From positions 1,971,001 to 2,035,000 of the forward strand of contig CM072891.1 in the NCBI GenBank assembly GCA_037013685.1: a DNA stretch of 64,000 nt, read 5' to 3'. Source of the stretch: Acridotheres tristis. Its lineage: Eukaryota; Chordata; Aves; Passeriformes; Sturnidae. Under the pieces are notes generated by a model, which was not told where the DNA came from, searched no databases, and worked only from the letters and a program-made list of their open reading frames with translations. This document shows, piece by piece, positions 48,697-62,100 of this stretch. Within the stretch, counting starts at the first letter, position 1. Every line of letters starts with the position of its first letter. The position numbers and the translations under genes were made by a program.

Positions 48697-50139
48697 ACTT
48701 ATGACTCTCATAAGATTTATTAACTTTAAAATATTTTGTAGTGAAAATATGAAAAGATAATGCTTTTGTGGATTGAATGCATTTTGTTTAGACTTCTAGG
48801 GTTATCATCATCTTGTCTTATTTGAATTAAGAGTTCTAAAAGTCCCTCACTGTAATTTAAGATGTTACTTCATTTAAGGATATTTGTAGATATGATATAT
48901 AGCTTTTGGCATTTTTCCACGTCCCCATACTAAGAAAAGGTCCTATGTGCTTAGGAAAAAGGATCATTAAACATAAAATTTGGAGAATACCCGTTTTTCT
49001 CTTTGCCAAAATATGATAAAGCTTTCAAATGTCCTTTGCCAAATGGTGTTTAATTTCTTTGTGTTCTTTTTTCCATTTTAAGTGTAATTCCTTTATCAAT
49101 ACGAAATTAAAGTAGTGTTCTATAAAATTCCAGATATATCCATGTTCAAGTTCCATCCCAAATAAGCTAGAATGAAAGTTGACAACATGTTACTCTGTGA
49201 TCTAACCAAGATTAGCTGTGACTTTGAGCTCTAAATACCCCGATTTGGTATGATAGACCTACTGTTTCATTCAAAACTAGCATTGGGTGAAAAATCCAAC
49301 CATATTCTCAGGTATACAGGCAAAGTCACTTAGTGCCTTATTCACTGTTTGAACAACCCAGAGAAAACAGAAGAGCAGAGCAATTTCCAGAATGCAAATC
49401 TGGATGACTTTGTTGTTGTTCCTCTGCTGCCTAATCAGTCACATAAAGGTTTGACTCCAAGTTTTCAATTATTTGAAATTTAATTTAGTGGCTTTCAGGG
49501 AATGTAGAATGTAGATGATCAAGAATTGTATAAGAATGTGGAAAGAAACACTGAGCCTGTAGAGCTTTCTGCCACACTAGGACAGATCCTGTACAGCAGA
49601 CTGTAATGTAGAAAAGGCAATATCATGTTTTTGTGTCAGGTGTTGAGAGAGGCATGATTAGGCCGTAGAAGATCCTGCTTGTTCATTAATTGGGTTTTTT
49701 GTGCTACCTGAAATACTTTTATTTCCACAAGCTGTTCATAGGTATAGTGCAGCACCACACTTTGCTACAGGCAGAGTGCTAGATGCATTGTCTGCTTTCT
49801 CCATGCTTTGAGAATTCATCAGATGGTGAGAAGTGAGAGAGAAATGTGAGACAAACCCACCAATTACAGTAGGTCTCTGCCAGATTTGACTGAAAAAGGA
49901 GTGTTCTTTGTATGCAAATCATGGAAGCAGGTTGATGTATTGCACTCTAGGGAATGAGAGGTAGGAGGTTTTTCCTTTTCCAGAGGTTAACTGCATCTGT
50001 TGAGAGCTTTGCCTGAAGCATTGCACCCTAGATTTCAGATAGTCTATTTCAGAATAGTGTGTAACTGCATCTTATTCAGTAGTAGTATACTCTAGTTTAG
50101 TGCTTATAGATATTTTCACATTTGCTGATTTGGGGTTTG

Positions 50140-50166
50140 GTGGTTGGGTTGGTTGGTTGGTTAGTT
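50140..50166 (+). repeat. (GGTT)n simple repeat
   Basis: Consecutive GGTT units (ggttgggttggttggttggt) followed by tagttg and a T run. Ordinary microsatellite. Confidence 0.8.
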
Positions 50167-52750
50167 GTTTTTTTTCCCTGAAAGCAATTTCGATCTCCTG
50201 CAAGTAATAGCAGATATTAAGAGGCATAGTTTGCAAATAGTCGGTCAGTGGGACTATTGTCACTCTAGACTCTAGGTCTAAGGGTTCACTGGTCTGTTCC
50301 ATGCCAGTGATATACATTTGAATCTTTGCAGCCTTGAAGAGTATTGGTCTGGGGGTACAGAGGGTCTGCTGCCTGTTTCATCTTCTGTTTTCCCCTGCTT
50401 CTCAAATGGCACCTCAGTGAATGTAGCCTTAGAGAGCAAAGTCTTGCTAGACTATTTTTTCTCCCCTTTACATTATCAAACAATAATGCACTTCTACATG
50501 ATAAATTACTCATTCAAGTGAACTTACTACCTGTGATTTGGATAGGGTTTGAAAAATATGGCTGAGATTTTTATTTCTTTAAAGTTTCTGGAAGCCTGCA
50601 CTTCCACTGCAGTGTAAATTCTTCTTTCATGTTTCTAAGTAGCATAGTACATGAGCTCTATGCTTCTCAACTTTTTATGATTATCTTTATTGTCCACTTT
50701 ACAAACATATAAATACAGCAAGAATTGATTGACTTTATTCTCTTAATAGTAATTATAGTAATTGTCATAATAAATTAACAGCTGCCCCCTACCCATGAGA
50801 TACTGAAATGCAGTTTCCATGTGAGCTCTTTTAAAGTGTTACAGTTATAGAATTAAGCTGGTTTAAGAAATAGATTTGTCTATGATTAATGGCATTCTAT
50901 AGTAAAAAGTACTGAATCAAAATACAATATTTTAAGATCTGCAGACCTGTACACATGTATATTAAGTGATGCAGAAAAAAAAAGAAATAAAGTCAAAAGA
51001 TAATTACTTCCTTGCAGAAAATTTATTTGTAAGAATATATTTAAAATGTTTAATAAAACAACTGTAAATATAGTCTAGAATCAGTATAATCACATTGCTT
51101 TAGAAATAGAAGGAAGTAACAGTTCTTTGTGACAGGCATTTCACAGGTTGTATTTCACTTGTATGCCAGTAATTAAGAGTCTGTTTCATAGAAATTTCTG
51201 CTTTAGTTATGTCATAAGTAATTAGATCATGAGTGATACACATTACATTAGCCATCACAGAAAAGACTGACTGGCTGTACATAATGTGTGTGTACTGTGA
51301 TGGTTGACTTTGCTGTTTCCAGTTTCAAAGTAAACTGTAAGTGATGCCTGCCTTACATTACTAGGAACCCAGGTGAATCAGGGTAAGAAAAGGAGGAGAC
51401 TGCAACTTTGATAGGATAAAAGTTATGTTTTGAAATCTGAATTTAAGTGAGATTAGGATAATTTATAATGCATTTATTGAGCTCTATCTAAAAACAGTCT
51501 TTACTGTAACAAGGATCACAGTGAATATTTGTTAAACAGAAAGAAGGGGCAAATGTATTGTGAAATCAAAAAAGGCTAATAAATATATTGATTTCCTCAC
51601 ATCCATCTCATTTTTGAGACAGCAGTTTCATTTTTTTCTTTTCATATTTTTCATTATCTTTTCTCTAAAAATAAAAATAAATGATCACCTGTTGAAGCAG
51701 AATATGTATATAGTGTGCATGGGAGTTGAGACCAGGGCAAGAGTTAGATGCAAATTATTTTTCATTGTGTCTTTAAAAAGAGATATTTAAATCCCATCTA
51801 CTTAGATGCTGCCTCCAAATTTACTCTGTGTAAAGTATTTTACATGTTAATGCACACATAGTATTACACATTTATTATATAGGTATAAAAGCATGTAATG
51901 TAAATGTGTAAATGCAGCAATATTTGTGCCCCACGGCCTTAGTTTGCATAAGGAGTAATTTTTTTCTCACATGAACATTTGTGTGAGCTTATTATCTACA
52001 CAAAATTATTAATAGGTGCAAGTTATCTATATTTAAATATTGCCTATGCCTAGTGCTTGTCTAGATATAGTTTGCCTTAATGAAATTTGTCTCCTATTGT
52101 ATGAGAAATATAACCCAGAGCAGAGATGTATGGAAACCATATGATTTGCAAATACATGGTTTAACAATAAATACATGCAGTTTTCCTACTGAGCTATGTA
52201 TGTATGATCTAAAGCCAGGATCTTCACATTCAACAGGGAGGATGCAATTGTACCTTCACCTTGTCTCTTGTAATTATAGGGATTTTTTATATGCTAAGTT
52301 GACTTTGATAATTGACCTAAGCACCTATCAAACTTTATGCCTCTGCTAACTCAAATAATTGGTAACTTCTGTCCTGTCTCCACTTACTCCAGTTTGTTTT
52401 GGGTTTTTTTTGTCACAGCAGTAGTTACTTCTGGCTTCCTTGTGGCTATCTTGGTTAAATACATATAACTACAAGTTCTCAAGAGTTAATCAAGAAGAAG
52501 GTATAAACTAAAGATATGAATCAGCTGGGGTGAATGTTAAATTCTACGTCAGTCAACTACAGCTTAGTTGCAGTTAATGACTTATTTCCTGAGACCTACA
52601 GCTTGATTTTACCTTATTCTGTTCTCTGATCCTTCTCAGAGACATTATGGCAGGCTCTGAGAGGAAGGCTTTGAATTGAATTGTCACAAGACTCTATTAG
52701 CATTAGAGAGCTATGGAGTCCTGTAGCATTGCTTATTAAGTTTGGAGACA

Positions 52751-53222
52751 TCACAGAATCTCTAAATCAATTAGGTTGGAAAAGATTTCTGACGTCATCA
52801 AGTCCAACCTATGATGTAACACCTTGACACTAAGTGCTGCCTCCAGTCATTTCTGGAACATCTCCAGGGATGGGGACTCCACCACCACCCTGGACTGTTC
52901 ATTCCAATGTTTAATTACCCTTTCTGTGAAGAAATTCCTTCTCATGCCGAGCCTGAACTTCCCCTGGCAAAGCTTGAGGATATTTCCTCTTGTCCCCTCA
53001 CCAGCTGCCTGGGAGAAGAGGCTGACCTCACTGCAGCCCTCTTTCAGGGAACTGTAGAGAGCAATAAGGTCTCCCCTGAGCCTCCATTTCTCTGGACTCC
53101 CTCAGCTGCTCCACATAGGACTCACTCTCCAGACACTTTACCAGCTTTCTTGCCCTTCTCTGGACATGCTCTTTCTTGAGGTGAGGGGCCCAGAACTGAG
53201 CACAGTACCTGTGTGTGGCTGC
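52751..53222 (-). repeat. CR1 LINE 3' end, antisense, about 470 bp
   Basis: The left end tcacagaatctctaaatcaa leads to aggttggaaaagatttctga, catcaagtccaacc, ggggactccaccaccaccct, gtgaagaaattccttctcat, cctcttgtcccctcaccagc, and gcccagaactgagcacagta. All match antisense CR1. It carries a palindromic TGACGTCA at 52790-52797, where related copies usually read more like ctaagatcatc. Confidence 0.93.
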
Positions 53223-56068
53223 CTCTCTATCCACCCATTAGTAGAACCACACTAGGAAACTGTCCTTTTTGTAATGAAAATTTCTAAAAATTACTATTTT
53301 TCATGACCTAGAGAGACATGGTTTTATATAAATGTTTAACTGTCCTTCCTTTCTCATTTGAAAACAATTTTCAAACAACATCTGTGAGAGAGTGCCCCTG
53401 AGAATTTCATTGAGTAGTTCCTGCTATACAAAATTGTATTTTATTAGTGAAGGTTTAATTAATACAGAAATAATCAAGCTTCTGCTGCTGGTCATCTATT
53501 GCAAAGCCAGAGATTCAAATTAATCATAACCCTTGGTGCTGTTAATCTTGTTAGTTCATCTAGATAGACCAGGTGGCAGAAGCCAGATTTCCCTCTCCAT
53601 CTTTATTCCACCATATTTATTTCATGCATATTAGTGGATGATAATGTAAGTTTTATCTTTCATTTCACCCTAATTTTGTGATCTTTGAGTAAAACTTCAT
53701 GTGTAAAACTGGCACCACGTTACACCAAGATACACCATTAAAAATGCCCCATTCTGGCTTTTCTTACCTCTAAATGTGTAACTAAATATAGACTGGATGT
53801 GAAAGATACTTTCACCAAAGTTATATTATTTAGATTACCTAATATTATTAAGAGCAGAAATCTGGTTTCCAAGAAATATTGGAGAATCCCTTGAAATAAT
53901 TGTGTAATAGAGTGTGGGTTTTATTCCTTGATTTTGAAATGAGGACATCTTTCATTTAGTCTGTGCTTATTAATCAGACTTATTTTTGATATGATTGCAG
54001 CTGGGAGATTCTAAGACATGATGGACCCAGGAGGAAGTGGGGGCTCACTGAGTGTGTGTGTAGAGAGTACAAATACCTGCATGTCTTTTATATGGATTCA
54101 TTTGGGTTTGTTTCTCCTTACTGTTTTTAAAACCAGCTGAATTGCAAAAATATGATTTAAAGAGGCACTGCTGAAGAAGTAGCTTCTGTACTCTACCTAA
54201 GCTGAAGTTCTTCACTAGATACTTAGTGCAAGAGGACTGCTGCTACTTACAAGTAAATCAAGCACTAGGCTTTCTTATATAGCAGTATATATAGTACAGT
54301 ACTGTGTGTGCACATAAAAGTATCTATAGTAGTGATATATATTCAGATGGATTTGAATTGGCATCATTTATTTACTTTTCTGTAAGTTTATCTATTAAAT
54401 CATATGTCTGTGGGAATGGTAAGAAGGTCTTTTGTGGTGTTTGTTTTGTTTTTTAGTTGTTGTGTTTAGTTAGATAACATGTTCAAAATATTCCTCCTTT
54501 TAAAAGCTGTTTGGATCTGCCATCTTATCACGTGTTTATATCTAAAGCAAAATGGATGTTTTCAGAAAAAAACTCATAAGAAAAATTGTATCTATAGTTT
54601 TTAGGAAAACATTTGGTCATTAGCTTTGTACCATTTTTCTATTTATTGTTTTTTTATAGTGAAAAACACTATGAAGCTATACAGAACTGTCTGTAGGGGA
54701 AAACAAGAATAAATATGCTCTTATTTTCGTGGGCCTGAGACATTAATAAGGTTACTACAAGGATTTTAATTCATGTGTGTCTCCCCTTCCTTTCTATAGA
54801 GAACAGAATAATTACCCCAGAATTTTAATTACAAATAGTGTAGGAGAGGATGTCAGGGTTTAGTATCATTATTTTATTTTATGGTCATGAAAACTCAAAC
54901 GTGTTCATTTAGGCAAAATACATTCAACTAGTTGCAATTCCTTTTACCTCCTTCTTTCAATATCTACCATTTTTTCAATCTCACAGATTCTCACTTAAAA
55001 CTTCCATTTTCAAAAGATCAGAGTATGGTAACTGTGATAGCAAAATTGGGGACTGTTTGTGAGTGTGGAAATATTAAATATGGAAATAAACAGTGTATTT
55101 TAAGAAAGGGACTAACGACTGTCCCATTTTCTGAGCACTTTACCCACTTCCTTTGGGAATTGCAAACCTGTTGATATGAGTAACCATAACGTTCTCCCTG
55201 CTGATGATCAAACTCTCTCTTTTGACCTCCCACAAAAAGATCTCAAATAGCTTTGAGCAAGAAAGAAATGTCCCTTTTTAGTGGTCATTATAAATTTTTG
55301 TTTTCCATGCTATGGAATTAAAGTGGTACTGCTGATTCATCTTAATTCCACATGTTTTAAAAGAGAGCTTTCCTGCAGATGATATATAGTTGATAACCTA
55401 AATTTTGTTCTGAATTCCCAAGTGATTCCTGAATTATTGTGCTACATATCTTGTAGAAATCAACTATGGCAAAGATCCTCTGAAAACAAAATAAAACTCA
55501 TTGCCTTCTTTTATCCTTTCAGTCCTATAGATAGATTAATTTTAAAATGTGGTTTCCAGAGACTGATTTTCAGTATTCTTACCAGTAATGCTGAAACATG
55601 ATTTCATATTTGGATTTAAATCCAAAATTAATTTAGAAAAAGTTTAGCATGCTGTTAAAATAATGTGATCTGGCCAGCAATGTCAAAACATAAAAGTCTC
55701 AATGTATTTCTAATATCCAGGGTTTAGTTTTCCTAGGGTTTCAAGTTTTAGTCAGTTTCAATGAAAAGTGTCATTGACAGAGAAATGGCAAGTCCTTTAG
55801 CACATTTCTACTGGCTGTCCTTTCCTCTGAATTTAATTAAGTGACATGACTAATGCATATAATTTTATGCATTGATTCTTTTAAAAGAACATAATGTTTT
55901 ATTCTAGCCATATTTATCCAGGTTTATATTGAAAACTGTGCTCTATTGATAGCTCTGATGCTTTGTGATGTTAACAGTGTGTCTTCATCTTGAAAACTTG
56001 TACTCCAGTCAAAAGGTTATTTAAAAATACTGTTAGTCTTCTCTTAGACTTGCAGGTCCATAGCCACT

Positions 56069-56104
56069 AAAAAAAAAAAAAAAGAAAAAAAAAAGAAAAA
56101 GAAG
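56069..56104 (+). repeat. A-rich low-complexity run
   Basis: Fifteen A, then blocks of A separated by single G. It is a simple purine-rich tract with no associated element recognised. Confidence 0.85.
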
Positions 56105-59100
56105 GAAGTATCAGTCTCCTGGAAGTCAATGGAAAATTGATTTCTAGGTTCCTGCTCTTATAGGCTGTCCAAGATTTGTTACTAAATTTGTTATTAAAAA
56201 ATCTCTTGTATGTAAGCCATAGGATTTCTTCCAATGATTGCTTGCCATCAAGTGGAAGTTTTTTAGTTAAAATACACTATGTCATTCAGAGCAAGTTTAT
56301 GGCTGATCTGCTACTGGGGAGTACCTGTAAAGTTCATGCATGTAGTCCTTTGAGGGTTCTCTTCAGGAATGCAGAAATGTCCTATTCATTGATGTATTTA
56401 CCTTCTGAAGCTTTGTCAGGAAAGCAACCAGTGCAGTGTTTCTTTGGACAATGAGTTAATAGCTATGGGGAGCCAAAGTAACACCTACAGATCTGTGACT
56501 GGGAAAGTATAAAAAAAATGGATGCAGCCACTTTGCCCCTCTGTCTGTCAGGAAGGTCAGTTAACTTTTGAAACTGGAGTGGGTTTTATGAGTTCATAAG
56601 TTAGATCCTGTCTAAGGTAAAACAGTGGGAGTTTTAGTGATAACATCAGTGAGGTGTATTTGGTTTTAAAATAATATACATTGTCTACATTTTATGTCAA
56701 TTATTTTGAGAAGTGTCTTTTTCGGTAATTCCAGTAATGAAATTGCATTATATGGTTTCTTTCAGTTAGAAGTATCCCAAATTGCTATACTTAATAGTTC
56801 TGTAAATATTCATGCATTTTTGAAACCCATCCTTGACTCTGTGGAGCGTTGGCAGGTGTTCATAGAACACCATGCAACAAATGATATAAGAGGGAAAAAA
56901 AGGAAAATTCTAGATAGGGGGAGGGGAAACTATGGTGATTTTAAATAGAGAATAGGCTTAACATTCTACAATCACTGAAGGTTTTAGACAATACTGGACA
57001 GAGCTGTTAGTGATCATGCTTTCTCTCTTTTAAAAAATGTTTCATCTGAGCAGCAGCACAGCCAATATGGATGTCTAATTTTCTATGTATACTGCGTTCT
57101 CTGCAACTGAGTGAAAATCTATTAATTTTTTCTCTTGTGTAATTTAGTATGCAAACAGCTCGTTTTTTCTTTTTTTAATTATAAAAAAGTGAAAAGTATA
57201 AATGAAACTTCTCAAAATACATTATACTTCTTTGCAAATGTAATTTGAAGCTCATGAAACTTTAATGCATTAAATATGGAATGTTGGTTTTATGCTACTG
57301 AGAAAAAAATTTAAAAAGTTAAGTTTCTTCTTTATGTTATTAAAACTATGTATCATAGAGAATTCATGGAGGAGTTAGTTTATTCTATTCCCACAGTTTT
57401 GAATCATGTTTTCTTGAGGGATACTTATGAAACTACTCAGATTTTTATGTGTGCACATGTGAGTGTAAAATTTTAATAATACTTTCTCCAGGTCTAGATA
57501 ATCTTATAAAATCAGACACCTGTATAGCCAACATTATTTTAGCAATTATTCTTTCTGTGTACACAACTTCGCTGTGAACAAGTTCTGCTTTTGAGAGAAG
57601 AAGCTTTTCTATTTATGAGTTAGAGCCTACACACACTGGTGACAGAAGGGTAACTAAAGCAGGCACCAGGGAATATTTTTCTTGTTTCTTTAAACATGAT
57701 TTGCTAGTTCCTTGCTGTGAGAAATTTGCATTCCAAATTACATCTTTAGTTAAAAGCATGAAAGAAAAATCTTAATGTTCATACTTAAAAGTGGGCAGAA
57801 TTGTAATTAGGTAGTTACTAAAAGAAGTGGGAGTGACTTTTTAAGTGCCTCAAAGAGTCAAGGTTTAATATCAAATGCTAATTGAAAAATGGTATTGATT
57901 TAAGCCAAAAGAGCAATTTTGCAAAACATCCTTACACAGTCTTATCTCTAGTAAATATTTCTCCTGCTTAGTTCCGATTTTCTAAGCCTTGTGATTTCAG
58001 ATGTAAATTGTTCCTGAGTATTTAAGCTGAAGTTAAGTTTCTATTGCGTGATAGTTTTTGTGACTAAAATAAAATGATAAATGCAACCTCAGCTGAGAGA
58101 GGAGGTCTAAGAACTGGAGAAAATAAACACTTGTAATAAACAGTAGTGTCAGTATCAGACCAAAATATTTCTGCACTGTACTAGCAGACAAAATCAAACA
58201 TCTTAGAATATCTATTTGCTCTGCCAATTTACTATATTTGTAATAATTTAGTGTGATTTGAGACAAAATTCAGAGTTGCAATATTTTTTCAATTAATGAA
58301 GTTAACCTTGAATTTTCTTGAAAGAAACTGTAATTATGAGACCAGAAATATCACAAAGAGGCAACACAGGGAAGTAGCAAAATTATATTAATCTTGGAAG
58401 AATTGCAGGCAACATTTATGAAGGGAATACTACAAGTATATGTACTGCTTGTGATAAGAAGAAAATCTTATTAACACAAACATGGCTAGAAAAACAAAAA
58501 GTGCATTATATTGAGTAAAATAGTAGCAGCTAATCTCTTCCTGTAATCCATTGCACTTGTTCACACAGTATTTCAGTTCTAGGCATTCTTTTGTAGAAGG
58601 AGAGAAACTGAATTGGAATGACATTTACAGAACTTAAACATAGTCAAGAAGATGACAATTTTTGGTCTAGGTTTACTTACGTGATGATCTAAATTTGCAA
58701 ATAACTGCTTCAATTTTTATGGATATGTGCCTATTTTTGTAAGTAAGTATCAAGCGGACTATTAGAAAAATGTTTCTAAAAAATGTCGCTATTCTTTCTA
58801 AGAATTTTCTCTGAATCCAAAATGTATAATCTGTAACTGAAGAATCAGGTATTTGTTCAGTATACTCTGAAAAAGCAAATTCATGTTTCAGCATATGCAT
58901 GAATCCAATCCAGAGATACTGAAAATATTGAGAGAAATTCCAGTAGCTTCCTTCAGGCAATGTATGTGCCATAAGTAGAGATTTGCTGTGTAAGGCTGCT
59001 GTTGGAAGCTGAGTCCGAGTCTGACACGAACAAACATCTGTCCACAGCAGCCTGGCGTGGCTGCCTGCTGTACACTTGAGTGACTCACGACCTCTCCCTG

Positions 59101-62100
59101 GCTTGTGTTGCCTTGAACTTGTGATTCTCGGTGGCTGTGGAGCCAAGGGCTTTCCTGGGCTTGCCTGATACAAGAGAGTGTGGCTGTGAATTCCAAGTAC
59201 ATGCAGGCATCACCTTGCCTGTAATGAACTTAGGGGTCTTGCTGCTTGATTTCAGTAGAACTTCTATCACATCTTTAGTTGATTTTTCTCCCAGGTTTTT
59301 GTTATAGTGCCACTTCAGTTTCGGATGGATTGCATGTATGAAACTACTCACAAGCCTAGTGTAGCAGTGTGTTTATCCTACCACACAAAAAAAATCCTAG
59401 GTGATCTTACTCCTCACTGACTGCTCTCTACAGCATTTGGAGTGTTCAGAACACCTTCTCACCAAGTCCAAGTGTGTAGCCATATGAACAGCTAAAATAG
59501 CATGAAATTTTCAGATGTAGAATCCAGAGGCCAGAGGGAGTTTTAAAGAGTTTAAAACAATTGATGAGCAAGAAGACAGAAAAATATATTAAATAGAATG
59601 TAGCAATTTACAGTTTTAGGGAAATGCAGTTATTTGCTTTAGAGACTAAAATGTAGAATTGTGACAAATTAGGATGAATTTATTAGACTAGATGGATCTT
59701 TTCTGTAAAGTGTTTTTCTGTTAAGAAAAAATAAACTGACATTAGACAAGTAGTTGAAAGATTTAATAGAAGGAAAATGAACAATTGTTACAGAAAATTC
59801 ATGGAATTAGTTATAATTAAACTGTTGAAAATAAAAGAGGAAAAAGGCAACCTGAATAATAGATAAAAAAGATCCTTGATTCCTTAATCTTTGTGCAATC
59901 TTATAGAAACACTTCTGTGAGATGGAATAAACAGAGGCTGATGCATTTAAATATTTCCACTTTTGAATTGTTAGATTTGTTTTTTCCAAGTTTTTATGCT
60001 ATTTTGTATAATCAGTAATATTTCTCTTCTGGTGTAATTTAGTGCTGGCTGGTGTCATGCCACCATGTGAAACTTGAAACCTAAAACCATGTTTTTCAAC
60101 CTTCTTAACACACAGTTGCTCTAATTGGTACAACAGCCATATCAAGTGCTAATTTTTGCTATCTAGCCTGCATTTCATCCTTCCACTACATTTATCAGTG
60201 TAGGCTTTGTATTAGCTGGGTGTCACGTATGGTGTGAATTTGTGGTTGCCATTCTCCCAGTTCTAGAGACTGTGAGAAGTGATAATATAACCAGACCAAA
60301 TACTGTCAGAGAGAAAGAGGGCAAAGAAACAAAGCACTAGAAAAGTGAAAGGGTGGGAACTTTGCTATGGGTAGTTGGAGGTCATTACACGAGAGGAGTG
60401 GGAATGAGAATTGAGGAGACATGGGTAGTAGTGCAGATTTCAGTCATGGTTCTTCCCATGAAAATATTTAGCATGTATTCATATGCATTCATAGCTGCTC
60501 AGTGCAGATTATCTCTGTGCAGCACTGGGGAGGATGGGAAGTGGCAGAGCATAATCACCAAACATCTGGCATTCTACAGTAGATGCTATTCTGCTCACTT
60601 AACTGAGCCACGATTTTCAGTTTGGTAAATCAGAGGACTTTTAGGCAATTCTGACATGAAGATTGCCAATAAATGGGAAATGTTTAGGGAATTAACTGAT
60701 ACCGGGATTAGGAGTTTAGAATTTTATATGAGCTACTCATGTGAATAAAGTTAAAAGCAGTTTGAATTGTGTGTCTGGACACAGTGGTTGAGATCCCTGA
60801 AGATCCTCTTCCTCTGAAGGGCAGAGTGGCATCAAACCTCTACAGATTTCATGGGGAACTGAGGGCAGCAAACTGCTCACTGGTTTGAGCCCTTCTTACA
60901 CCCCAGGTTTCTTTGAATTCTGTCAAGGCTTTTAAAGACACAGTCATGTTTCACTGAAAATGTACACAGAAAACTTACTTTGTTTCTATTATATTTGTTA
61001 TGCTTGGTTGACTTTTGGGGGAAGAAGTATTAGACTTTTTGAGCCTGATTTTGAATTTGCTTATACTAATGCAAATAGGATGAGAGTGATTCCTGTGGTA
61101 GTAATTAATTTGCTTTGTGAGTAAGCAGATGTCATAATTGAAGTCCTTTATTTTTAAAAAACCTATGACATGAAATAAAGATTGAGTGACTTACCTTTTT
61201 TTCTTCCTATAGCATTTGAACAAAATGAATTACACATGTATGCTTATTCTTATGCATATGTAAGTGTATGTTCATAATTGCTTTAGATGCTCACTCTCCT
61301 TTTTGCAGCATAAATTCGGATATAGCCAGGAGCATACACACAAACCTGGAAACCTAATCTTCCTGCATATTGAGAGATACCATTATTGGATAGCTCAGAG
61401 CACTTATTTTGGATAGCAGTTAGGTTTCTTACTTCTGCATCCAAATTAGTTTCTGAACCTGTTATCTGTAAAAGGAAAATAAGTGCACTGTCCAATTTCC
61501 CTGACAGACAAGGAGTTAAGTACTTTGTTTTTTTAAATGGTAGTCGTGCAGGTAACAAAATCGAATAGATAATATTTGATTTTTCAATTTCTGAGTTTTC
61601 TTTTGTGTAATTGTATACCTTTTAACGTAGTGGCTATATGGATTTTAGGTTTCAACAGAAAAAAAACTATTTGCAATATTTCTTTTCTACTGGCACCTAG
61701 ACCACTGTGATCCTTCTAATAAGTTAGATACTGTGTTATTGTACAATACAACCCTTGTTTGCCATAAAGAGTTGATATGTTGATATTCCTATATATAAAC
61801 AAGGGAAAGATTTAGTGAATAAAAGAAATAGATGTAGAATTACAAACTGGTATCAAGATTAATATTTCCTAAATTTTAAAAAATCCTAAATATGTTTTGC
61901 TTTTAAAAATAATTATTTAAACTTTTAAATTAAATTTTCAATTAGCTGTCACAAGAATACAAGAATGTTACAGCTGAATATCTCAAATAATACAAATATT
62001 GCTCTTCATTTCAAGAAGAGCAGAATTGCTTACATTTTAAGTAAAATCAATACATTCATGTTTTGTTCAAACTGAATTTTCACTGCAATATAATGTTTTT

